64,000 bases of DNA, from the NCBI RefSeq assembly GCF_014333615.1, contig NZ_JACSCY010000008.1:124001-188000 (forward strand). Direction: 5' to 3'. Position 1 is the first letter of the stretch. Every line of letters starts with the position of its first letter. A program made the translations under genes and the position numbers. Below the pieces are notes generated by a model that worked only from the letters and a program-made list of their open reading frames with translations, made no database searches and was not told the origin of the DNA. Shown here piece after piece: positions 55,584 to 63,062 of this stretch. The stretch comes from Hymenobacter citatus. Its GTDB lineage: Bacteria > Bacteroidota > Bacteroidia > Cytophagales > Hymenobacteraceae.

Positions 55584-56993
55584 CTACTCCCCCTGCACCA
55601 AGCCACTGCTCAAACGCCGCAGGGCGGTTTCGGCTTGTTTGGCGTCGTAGCGGATGTCGAGGAGGCGTACTTCGGCGGCGAGCTGGGTGTTTTGGGCCAC
55701 GCGCAGGTCCAGGGGCGTGAGCAGACCCAGACGGTAGCGCTCCAGGGCAATAGCCACGTTTTGGCGTGCCAGCTTGATATTGTCTTCTTCCAGCTGCAAC
55801 AGCTGCAAGCGGTTCTGATAGCGCACGTAGGCTTGCTCCAGCTCCGCATCGAGCTGCAATTGGGTTTGATCGAGCTGGAGCTTGGTTTGGAGTTCCGTCA
55901 CGCGGGCGTTCTGTTCCAGGCGCGTGCGGTTGAAGCCGTCAAAAATCGGGATGGAGGCCTGCACACCGTAGCCAGGACCATACACGCGGCTCACGTTGGA
56001 CCCCAAAAAACTACCTTGTTGCGTGTTGATAAAGATGGCGTTGTTGATGTTGCGCGTGAGGCCGTAGCTACCCGTAAGCGACAGGGTAGGGTAGCGGCTG
56101 GCCCGAATCAGGCGGCGGTCGTAGGTAGCCACGCTGGTATTCAGTTGGGCCTGTTGCAAGCGCGGGTTGCGCTGGCGCACGGCCTGGGCAATAGCATCGT
56201 GGTTGAGGCCGCGGGCTACCACAATCGAGTCGGTAGGCTGAAAATCGACGTTGGGCGCCCGGCTCAGCAGGTTGTTCAAGTTGATTTTGGCCGTAGCCAA
56301 TAGCTCCTGCTGCTGAATGAGCAGGGAGCGGTCGGCATTGAAGTCCACCTGCGCCGTGAGTAGATTCACCTTAGCCGTGAGGCCCACGTCTACCTGCGCT
56401 TGGGTCAGGTCGATGCGCGCCTGCCCGATGTTCAGGGCTTCTTCCAGCGACTTAATCTTGCCCGACTCGCGCACCACGGCGTAGTAGGCGTCGGTGATAT
56501 CGGCAATGGTTTGCTCCACCGTCGTGCGCGTCACCTCCCGCTGAAACTGCTCCAGCGTGCGCAAGCGGTCCAGGGCAATAAACATCCCGAGGCCATCAAA
56601 AATCGTCCAGTTCAGGTTGGCCGTGGCCGCCAGGGCATTGGCCTTGCCGCCACGTACCACGCGCGGGTCGTTGTTGTTGAGCTGCTGGCGGGAATTGTTG
56701 ACGTTGAACGTGCGCAGGGCGTTGCCACTGATAACGGGCAGTTGGCCTGCGTTGCCACGGGTTACGTTGTTGCTGGCAATTTCCTCGTCGCGCCGGGCCA
56801 GCAAGATGCCGTAGTTGCTTTGTAAGCCCATGCGCAGAGCTTCTTCCAGGGAAAGCGGCGGGGCAGGCACCACGGTAGCCGGCTTTTCGGTTTGGGGCTT
56901 GGCTTCGGGCTTGGGAAGCTGCTGCGCCACCGCTACGCCACTCAACAGGAAACAGGAGGTAAGAAAAAAGCAGAAACGGGTAGCAGAAAACAT
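55584..56993 (-). CDS. TolC-family outer-membrane efflux protein
   Basis: The protein has 469 residues from the ATG at 56993, which gives a signal peptide (MFSATRFCFFLTSCFLLSGV then AVAQQ). An upstream ATG would bury it. The mature part is two OEP repeats: PPLSLEEALRMGLQSNYGIL, then LEQAYVRYQNRLQLLQLEED. It forms a trimeric beta-barrel and coiled periplasmic tunnel. It is the third gene of the efflux operon after adaptor and pump. Palindrome R10 lies between it and the pump. Confidence 0.93.
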   Translation of the reverse strand: MFSATRFCFFLTSCFLLSGVAVAQQLPKPEAKPQTEKPATVVPAPPLSLEEALRMGLQSNYGILLARRDEEIASNNVTRGNAGQLPVISGNALRTFNVNNSRQQLNNNDPRVVRGGKANALAATANLNWTIFDGLGMFIALDRLRTLEQFQREVTRTTVEQTIADITDAYYAVVRESGKIKSLEEALNIGQARIDLTQAQVDVGLTAKVNLLTAQVDFNADRSLLIQQQELLATAKINLNNLLSRAPNVDFQPTDSIVVARGLNHDAIAQAVRQRNPRLQQAQLNTSVATYDRRLIRASRYPTLSLTGSYGLTRNINNAIFINTQQGSFLGSNVSRVYGPGYGVQASIPIFDGFNRTRLEQNARVTELQTKLQLDQTQLQLDAELEQAYVRYQNRLQLLQLEEDNIKLARQNVAIALERYRLGLLTPLDLRVAQNTQLAAEVRLLDIRYDAKQAETALRRLSSGLVQGE

Positions 56994-57025
56994 GCGGGGC
57001 AGACTAGGCGGGGAGGAACGGATGC

Positions 57026-57122
57026 CCGTCATGCTGAGCTTGTCGAAGCATCTCTACCAGGAGTAATTCTGTTGATTGAAATTACTCCCGGTAGAGATGC
57101 TTCGACAAGCTCAGCATGACGG
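57026..57122. repeat. Intergenic palindrome R10, GTCATGCTGAGC subtype
   Basis: CCGTCATGCTGAGCTTGTCG continues to AAGCATCTCTACC; the right arm is an exact mirror. The centre has its own inverted pair GAGTAATT/AATTACTC. It separates the pump and TolC genes. Confidence 0.93.
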
Positions 57123-57135
57123 TTTATTTGAATAA

Positions 57136-60100
57136 TTACGCCGGTTGCAGCTCGCGCTGCTCTGTAGGTAGGGGTTGGTCTTGCGAGGTGTCGGCGCCCG
57201 ACGTGGGCTTGTGCTTTTTTGCCGTAGCAAAGTAGGAGTACATCACCGGCACCACGTACAGCGTAAGGATGGTAGCAAACAGCAAGCCGCCTACTACCCC
57301 AATGCCCATGGCCCGGCGGCTAAACGCGCCCGCACCCGTGGCTACGGCAATGGGCAAAATACCCAGCACGGCGCACAGCGAGGTCATCAGAATAGGACGG
57401 AAGCGGGCCGTGGCACCTTCCACCAAGCCCGTCATGTAGTCGAGGCCGTGCTCCACGCGCTGGTTGGCAAACTCCACAATCAGGATACCGTTCTTCGTCA
57501 CCAGCCCTACCAGCATGATGATGCCGATTTGCGAGAACAGGTTGAGGGTCTGGTTGAAATACCACAAGCTCAGCAGCGCGCCTGCCAGTGCCAGCGGCAC
57601 CGTAATCATGATAATGCCCGGGTCGCGGAAGCTTTCAAACTGCGCGGCCAGAATCAGGTAGATCAGTACCAAGGCCAGCCCAAAGGCAAACAGCAGCGAC
57701 GAGGAGCTTTCCTCAAAGTCGCGCGAGGCACCCGACAGGGCCGTGCTAAAGGAGTCGTCCAGGGTTTTATCGGCAATGCGGCGCATGGCGGCAATGCCGT
57801 CGCCCAGAGTTTTGTTGGGGCTGAGCGCCGCCGATATAGTGGCCGCATTGTAGCGGTTGAAGCGGTAGAGTTGGGGCGGCGTGCTCTGCTCTTCTAGCCG
57901 AATCACGTTGTCGAGCTGGATGAGCTTGCCCTCACGGTTTTTCACGTAGAGCGTGCGCACATCCAGTGGCTGATTGCGGTCTTCGCGCGCCACTTGCCCA
58001 ATAATCTGATACTGCTTGCTGTCTTTGATGAAGTAGCCGTAGCGCGCCCCGCTCAGGCCGGCCTGCAAGGTTTGCGAAATATCCTGCACCGACACGCCTA
58101 AACTTTGTGCCTTCTCGCGGTCAATAATCACGCGCAACTCAGGCTTGCTGAACTTCAGGTTCACATCCACAAAGCTGAAGGTAGGGTCCTGACGAGCTGC
58201 ATCCAGGAACTTAGGCACAGCATCGCGCAGCTTCTCGAAGTTCTGGGTTTGCAGTACAAATTGCACTGGCAAGCCCCCGCCGCTGTTGCCAATGCTCTGG
58301 TCCTGCGATACAGAGGTGCGGCCATTGGTAAGCTGCTTCACGCTGAGGGTCAACTTATCAGCCAATTGTTGCTGACTCATGGGGCGGTTTTCGGCATCCA
58401 CCAGCAGAATGCGGGCAATACCTGTGTTTACAACACCCGCGCCGCCGCCACCGCTCGGAGCCGTTACAGTCAGCACATTGTCCAGGTTTTCAGTGCCCAC
58501 CGAGTCAATAATCATTCTTGTGAGCCGATCCATGTAGGCGGTCATGTATTCGAACGACGCGCCCTCAGGGCCAGTGGCATTCACGTTGATGCGGTTCCGG
58601 TCTTCTATTGGAGCCAGCTCGGAGGGTAGGGCGCCCATAAAGAACCAAATGCCTACCCCCGTGCCTACCACCATCAGCCAGGCCCAGTAGCGGTTGCGCA
58701 GAAAGGCTTCCAGGCTATGGCGGTAGCCGGTGGTCAGGCGCTCGAAGAAGGGCTCCGTTTTGCGGTAAAACCAGTTGTGCGTTTCCTGCCGCTTCAGAAT
58801 CTGCGAGCACATCATGGGCGTGAGTGTGAGCGACACAAAGGCCGATATCAGTACCGAGCCCGCCAGTACAATTCCAAACTCGCGGAACAAGCGCCCTGTG
58901 ATGCCTTCCAAGAAGATAACGGGTAGGAACACCGCGGCCAACACCACCGTGGTCGATACCACGGCCATCAGAATCTCCTCCGAGCCCTTAATGGCCGCTT
59001 CCCGCGGGTCGTCGCCGGCTTCAATACGCGAGTAGATATTTTCCAATACCACAATGGCGTCGTCTACTACCAGGCTGATGGCCAGTACGATGGCCAACAG
59101 CGTGAGCACGTTGATAGAGAAGTCCAGCAGGTACATAATAAAGAAAATACCCACCAAGGATACCGGAATAGCCACCACCGGAATAATAGTGGAGCGGAAG
59201 TCGCGCAGGAACAGAAAAATCACCACTACTACCAGCACGAAGGCCTCAATAATGGTGTGCTCTACCTCGCCAATAGAAGCCCGGATAAACACCGAGTTAT
59301 CAAAACCGGTGCTCAGCTTCAAGTCTTCGGGCAAGTCCTTCTTATACTGCTCAATGCGCCGGTTGAACTCGTTGGCAATTTCAATCTGGTTGGAGCCCGG
59401 CTGCGGCACGGCGTTGATGCCTACCATCGGAAAGCCGTTGCGCGCCAACGACGACTGATCGTTTTCGGGGTAGAGCTCGGCCGTGCCCACGTCAGACAGC
59501 CGCACCAGCGCGGTGGGGTCGTTACGAAGAATCAGGTTGTTGAAGTCCTCCACCGAGTACAGGCGGCCCATAGTGCGCAGTGTGAGCTGAGTGGCTTCGC
59601 CCTGCACAGCACCGCCGGGCAGCTCCACGTTTTCGCGGCGCAGGGCCGTTTGCACGTCCACCGGCGAGATGCCCAGTGCGGCCATCTTCACGGGGTCTAG
59701 CCACAGGCGCATCGAGTATTTTCGCTCGCCCCACACCCGCACTTCACTCACGCCGGGAATGGTTTGCAGCCGTTCGCGCAGCACGTTGTTGGCGTAGTCG
59801 GTCAGCTCTAGCAGGCTGCGCTTGCTGCTGCTCAGGTACACCAGCACAATGGGTTGCGAGTCGGCGTTGGCCTTGCTCACCGTGGGCGGGTCCACGTCGT
59901 CGGGGAGGCGCCGCTGGGCCGCCGATACCTTGTCGCGCACGTCGTTGGCGGCGGCTTCCAGGTTGGCGTCCAGATCAAACTCCACGCTGATCTGGGAGCG
60001 GCCGTCGCGGGAGGTAGAGGTTAGGTTGCGGATACCCGCAATGCCGTTGATACCCTCCTCCAGCGGCTCCGTAATCTGCGACTGAATCACGTCGGCCGAC

Positions 60101-60261
60101 GCGCCGGTATAGGTGGTCGACACCGAAATAAACGGCGGGTCGACGCTCGGATATTCCCGAATGCTGAGGTAGCGAAACCCGATGACGCCAAAAATCACGA
60201 TGAGCAAGCTCATCACAATGGCCAAAACCGGGCGGTTGATGCTGGTGGAAGATAAACTCAT
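57136..60261 (-). CDS. RND efflux pump, HAE1 (AcrB-like) type
   Basis: The protein has 1041 residues. The first helix (about 10-30) is followed by a large periplasmic loop, six helices with SLVVDDAIVVLENIYSRIEA (the DD pair that relays protons), a second large loop and six more helices. FRPILMTSLCAVLGILPIAV near the end is another family block. It exports hydrophobic or amphipathic compounds using proton motive force and works with the adaptor upstream and TolC downstream. It differs from the 48731-53212 pump, which is the metal type and carries its own channel. Confidence 0.95.
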   Translation of the reverse strand: MSLSSTSINRPVLAIVMSLLIVIFGVIGFRYLSIREYPSVDPPFISVSTTYTGASADVIQSQITEPLEEGINGIAGIRNLTSTSRDGRSQISVEFDLDANLEAAANDVRDKVSAAQRRLPDDVDPPTVSKANADSQPIVLVYLSSSKRSLLELTDYANNVLRERLQTIPGVSEVRVWGERKYSMRLWLDPVKMAALGISPVDVQTALRRENVELPGGAVQGEATQLTLRTMGRLYSVEDFNNLILRNDPTALVRLSDVGTAELYPENDQSSLARNGFPMVGINAVPQPGSNQIEIANEFNRRIEQYKKDLPEDLKLSTGFDNSVFIRASIGEVEHTIIEAFVLVVVVIFLFLRDFRSTIIPVVAIPVSLVGIFFIMYLLDFSINVLTLLAIVLAISLVVDDAIVVLENIYSRIEAGDDPREAAIKGSEEILMAVVSTTVVLAAVFLPVIFLEGITGRLFREFGIVLAGSVLISAFVSLTLTPMMCSQILKRQETHNWFYRKTEPFFERLTTGYRHSLEAFLRNRYWAWLMVVGTGVGIWFFMGALPSELAPIEDRNRINVNATGPEGASFEYMTAYMDRLTRMIIDSVGTENLDNVLTVTAPSGGGGAGVVNTGIARILLVDAENRPMSQQQLADKLTLSVKQLTNGRTSVSQDQSIGNSGGGLPVQFVLQTQNFEKLRDAVPKFLDAARQDPTFSFVDVNLKFSKPELRVIIDREKAQSLGVSVQDISQTLQAGLSGARYGYFIKDSKQYQIIGQVAREDRNQPLDVRTLYVKNREGKLIQLDNVIRLEEQSTPPQLYRFNRYNAATISAALSPNKTLGDGIAAMRRIADKTLDDSFSTALSGASRDFEESSSSLLFAFGLALVLIYLILAAQFESFRDPGIIMITVPLALAGALLSLWYFNQTLNLFSQIGIIMLVGLVTKNGILIVEFANQRVEHGLDYMTGLVEGATARFRPILMTSLCAVLGILPIAVATGAGAFSRRAMGIGVVGGLLFATILTLYVVPVMYSYFATAKKHKPTSGADTSQDQPLPTEQRELQPA

Positions 60262-60279
60262 GGGTGGAGGGAAGTAGAA

Positions 60280-60505
60280 AGAACGACAACTCCCCTCCTC
60301 AGTTGAGACGGGGATGCTTTGGCGTTAGCCAAAGCTGGGATGGTTGGCTCGTTGCTGATGTTGTTTATAAAACAGTACTAACTATATGATTATCTGTTTG
60401 GTAGTTGTTCGTGCGACGTTAACAACATCAGCAACGAGCCAACCACCTCAGTTGCCGCTGAAGCGGCAACATTCCCTTCTCAGTTGAGGAGGGGCGTGTC
60501 GTTCT
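60280..60505. repeat. Long inverted repeat R12 between adaptor and pump genes
   Basis: An outer arm (AGAACGACAACTCCCCTCCT then CAGTTGAG) is mirrored by CTCAGTTGAGGAGGGGCGTG. An inner arm GGTTGGCTCGTTGCTGATGT (60343 on) is mirrored by ACATCAGCAACGAGCCAACC. The centre (about 60370-60410) is AT-rich. The right edge reaches the stop codon of the adaptor gene. It is not of the GTCAT family. Confidence 0.88.
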
Positions 60506-61631
60506 ATTTTTGCACGGCTACCTTGTCGCCGGCTTTTATTTGCAGAATACCCGTCCGGATCAGCGAATCGCCCACGGTTAGGCCCTCGGTGATTTCAATA
60601 AGCTTCGTGGAGCGGTTGCCGATTTTCACCTTGCGCGACTCCGCTTTCCCATCCTTCACAACGTACACCGTGTAGCCACTGGCATCCGGAATAACAGCCT
60701 CAGTCGGAATCTGCAAAGCCTCGGTGGTAGCGCCCAGCTCCAGATTAACCTTCACGAAAGCGCCAGGGCGCAACTCATCCTGTGCGTTGGGGTAAAGAGC
60801 CCGCACCTGCAAGGTGCGCGAAACAGGGTCAATCTGGGGATTGATGGCATACACTTTTGCCCGATATTTTTTGGTAGTGCCTTCGTCGGTTACCGTTACG
60901 GGGTCGCCTACCTTCACGGCATTGGAAAAGCGGCTGGGTACGGCAAAGTCGATTTTTACGGGACGAATACGGGAGAGCGTCGTAATCTGCGTGCCGGGGC
61001 TTACGTAGGTGCCCACGGTGGCAGTCGTCAGCCCAAGCACACCGCTAAAGGGCGCCCGCACATAGGCTTTGGCCAAGGCAGCACGTAGCGCCTGCTCATC
61101 GGCGCGGGCCGTAAGCAGCAGGTTGTTGGTTTGCTCGTATTCCTGGGCGCTGATATATTCCTTCTCCAGCAGCGTGCGTTGGCGCTTTTCCTGGTCCTGG
61201 TATAGCTTCAGGTTGAAAGCCTGCCGCTTCAAATTGGCCTGAATCTCGTCGGCGTTGATGGTGAACAGCAACTGGCCTTTTTTCACCGGTTGGCCTTCCT
61301 TGATGTTGAGGCTGGTAATCTTGCCCGAAATCTCACTCTGAATCACCACCGACTCATCGGCCAGCACCGAGCCCGTAGCGGCTACCACATTGGAAAGGCT
61401 GGTCGCCTTCACCGGGTATACCTGTACTGGGACGCGACTGGCCGTTTTGCTACCCGCAGCCTTGCCTCCACCTTTGCTACCCTTGCCCCCAGCCTCGGGC
61501 GAAGGAAAGAACTTGTACTTCACAAAAACCAGCGCGCCTATAACGGCCAGGACAATGATAATTCCGAGAATCCGACGACCGGGGCTGGTTGTCGAAGTGG
61601 TTTCTACTTCCTCTCGCTCCTGCGTTTGCAT
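60504..61631 (-). CDS. RND efflux periplasmic adaptor (MFP)
   Basis: The protein has 375 residues. A short cytoplasmic start is followed by one membrane helix (about 20-40, ILGIIIVLAVIGALVFVKYK). A Gly/Lys-rich linker follows (about 45-65). SEISGKITSLNIKEGQPVKK is the first lipoyl half, a coiled hairpin runs to about 195, and RAPFSGVLGLTTATVGTYVS is the second half. KAYVR and TPGTQITTLSRI fit the MFP family. It bridges the HAE1 pump and TolC. It is the first gene of the operon. A terminator-like hairpin lies upstream. Confidence 0.92.
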   Translation of the reverse strand: MQTQEREEVETTSTTSPGRRILGIIIVLAVIGALVFVKYKFFPSPEAGGKGSKGGGKAAGSKTASRVPVQVYPVKATSLSNVVAATGSVLADESVVIQSEISGKITSLNIKEGQPVKKGQLLFTINADEIQANLKRQAFNLKLYQDQEKRQRTLLEKEYISAQEYEQTNNLLLTARADEQALRAALAKAYVRAPFSGVLGLTTATVGTYVSPGTQITTLSRIRPVKIDFAVPSRFSNAVKVGDPVTVTDEGTTKKYRAKVYAINPQIDPVSRTLQVRALYPNAQDELRPGAFVKVNLELGATTEALQIPTEAVIPDASGYTVYVVKDGKAESRKVKIGNRSTKLIEITEGLTVGDSLIRTGILQIKAGDKVAVQK

Positions 61632-61759
61632 GTAATAAAGGCGTGATTACTAATAGGTAAGCGTGAATGGCGCTGGGTGGCAATCCATCACAACGACGGG
61701 TAGGGCGTTAGAGTTTAGCGGAAAACAACTTCTCTGCCGACTTACCCTTGCTAAGACAC

Positions 61760-61790
61760 AGAAAAAGCCTGCGAGTTGCAGGCTTTTTCT
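61760..61790. terminator. Bidirectional terminator hairpin in a divergent gap
   Basis: AGAAAAAGCCTGC and GCAGGCTTTTTCT form a perfect 13-base stem with a GAGTT loop. It has the form of an intrinsic terminator on either strand, but both neighbours start here. It could end a small RNA or act as an attenuator of the adaptor operon. Confidence 0.8.
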
Positions 61791-61945
61791 GGGAAAGCGG
61801 CTGTTTATATCGCTTTCCAGTGCTGTAGTGTAGTGCGCTATTTGTCCAGCATATGGATCGTTATTAATTTCTCCAACACATGTGCTGCTGCAACGCAATG
61901 GGTTGCCGACTACCGGTCTGGCTCTCATTACTAGATGCTGCCCCG

Positions 61946-61953
61946 TACTTTTA
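61946..61953 (+). promoter_or_regulatory. Candidate -7 box directly before the alkyltransferase-like gene
   Basis: TACTTTTA is one mismatch from consensus and ends six bases before the ATG at 61960, again suggesting a leaderless message. Confidence 0.4.
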
Positions 61954-61959
61954 CACCCT

Positions 61960-62316
61960 ATGAGCGTTCCTAAAAATCCCACCCAAGCACAGCGCAATTT
62001 CTTTCAGGACGTGCACGAAGTGGTGCGCCTGGTACCGTCCGGCCGCGTAACGACCTACGGTGCTATTGCCAACTACCTGGGTGCCCGCCACGGTGCGCGC
62101 ATGGTAGGCTGGGCCATGATGGCCGCCCATACGGCTCACCAACCGGTACCCGCACACCGCGTTATCAACCGGCTGGGGCTGCTCACGGGCCGGCAGCACT
62201 TCGCTACTTCCACCGCCATGCAGGAGGCGCTGGAGGCCGAAGGTGTGCGGGTGGTGGAAGACCAAGTGCAAAACTTTCGGGAGCTGTTCTGGGACCCGGC
62301 CGCGGAGCTGGAGTAG
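61960..62316 (+). CDS. Alkyltransferase-like protein (MGMT family, no active Cys)
   Basis: The protein has 118 residues from the ATG at 61960; the longer in-frame start at 61882 is upstream of the promoter. PSGRVTTYGAIANYLGARHG (with the DNA-binding helix) and VPAHRVINRLGLLTGRQHFA are the MGMT core. The reactive Cys of PCHR is replaced by Ala in PAHR, which marks the ATL group. ATL proteins bind O6-alkylguanine and flag it for nucleotide-excision repair rather than removing the alkyl group. It lies 53 bases before the nucleotidase gene. Confidence 0.88.
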   Translation: MSVPKNPTQAQRNFFQDVHEVVRLVPSGRVTTYGAIANYLGARHGARMVGWAMMAAHTAHQPVPAHRVINRLGLLTGRQHFATSTAMQEALEAEGVRVVEDQVQNFRELFWDPAAELE

Positions 62317-62369
62317 TAAAACGAAGTGGCCGTTTACCTGTTCGTAGGAGTAACCGATAATCAGAACGC

Positions 62370-62900
62370 ATGACCAAACAACGCATTGCCGTGGATATGG
62401 ACGAGGTAATTGCCGACTCCATTGCCCGCTTTCAGGAGTGGTATCTCCGAGATTATAAAATAGAGCTGACTCTGGACCAGCTACAAGGCAAAAGTGCCCA
62501 TCAGGCTGTAGCGCCAGAGCACCAGCCCATCATCCGCGACTACGTGAACCGGGAAGGCTTCTTCCGCGACCTGCCCATTATCAAAGATAGCCAACAGGTG
62601 CTGCGTGCCTTATCGGAGCGGTACGAGCTGTTTATTGCCACGGCGGCCATGGAGTTTCCCAACTGCTTCCGCGACAAATACGACTGGCTGCAACAGCACT
62701 TTCCGTTCATCCCGTGGCCCAACTACGTGTTCTGCGGCGACAAAAGTATCCTCAACGCCGACTATCTCATCGACGACAACGCCTTTAATTTTGAGCGTTT
62801 CCGGGGCGAGGGTATCCTATTTAATGCCCCACACAACATCCACGAAACCGGCTACCGCCGCGTGCATAGCTGGCAGGAGGTAGGGGAGCTGCTGCTGTGA
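62370..62900 (+). CDS. 5'(3')-deoxyribonucleotidase (NT5C type, HAD superfamily)
   Basis: The protein has 176 residues. IAVDMDEVIADSIARFQEWY carries the HAD nucleophile DxD with the DMDEV form typical of NT5C. ALSERYELFIATAAMEFPNC holds motif II (with T in ATAA). FCGDKSILNADYLIDDNAFN carries the conserved Lys and DD-type motif IV. It removes phosphate from deoxyribonucleoside monophosphates in the cytoplasm. It may share a transcript with the preceding gene. Palindrome R11 lies 36 bases after its stop. Confidence 0.92.
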   Translation: MTKQRIAVDMDEVIADSIARFQEWYLRDYKIELTLDQLQGKSAHQAVAPEHQPIIRDYVNREGFFRDLPIIKDSQQVLRALSERYELFIATAAMEFPNCFRDKYDWLQQHFPFIPWPNYVFCGDKSILNADYLIDDNAFNFERFRGEGILFNAPHNIHETGYRRVHSWQEVGELLL

Positions 62901-62935
62901 GGGGAGGGGTAGAAGCAGGTGGAAGCTAAAAAGTA

Positions 62936-63036
62936 GAACGTCATGCTGAGCTTGTCGAAGCATCTCGCGTGCTGATGGCGGATAGTAACTCCAACATCAG
63001 CACGCGAGATGCTTCGACAAGCTCAGCATGACGTTC
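62936..63036. repeat. Intergenic palindrome R11, GTCATGCTGAGC subtype
   Basis: GAACGTCATGCTGAGCTTGT continues to CGAAGCATCTCGCGTGCTGATG and is mirrored on the right. Beyond the core, the flanks show weaker inverted similarity. It sits in the gap between the convergent nucleotidase and bshA genes. Confidence 0.93.
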
Positions 63037-63062
63037 CTTTAAACTTTCTACAATGCCCTACC

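Larger units (their letters stand above)
61632..61959. other. Divergent region with an internal terminator hairpin
   Basis: About 330 bases between the adaptor and the alkyltransferase-like gene. It carries the hairpin at 61760-61790 and a -7 box for the plus-strand gene. A short minus-strand frame (61650-61997) is not supported. No other gene was recognised. Confidence 0.5.

Noticed and set aside
61650..61997. 115-residue minus-strand frame in the divergent gap
   Set aside because: It reads through the terminator hairpin, overlaps the start of the alkyltransferase-like gene and has no recognisable feature.
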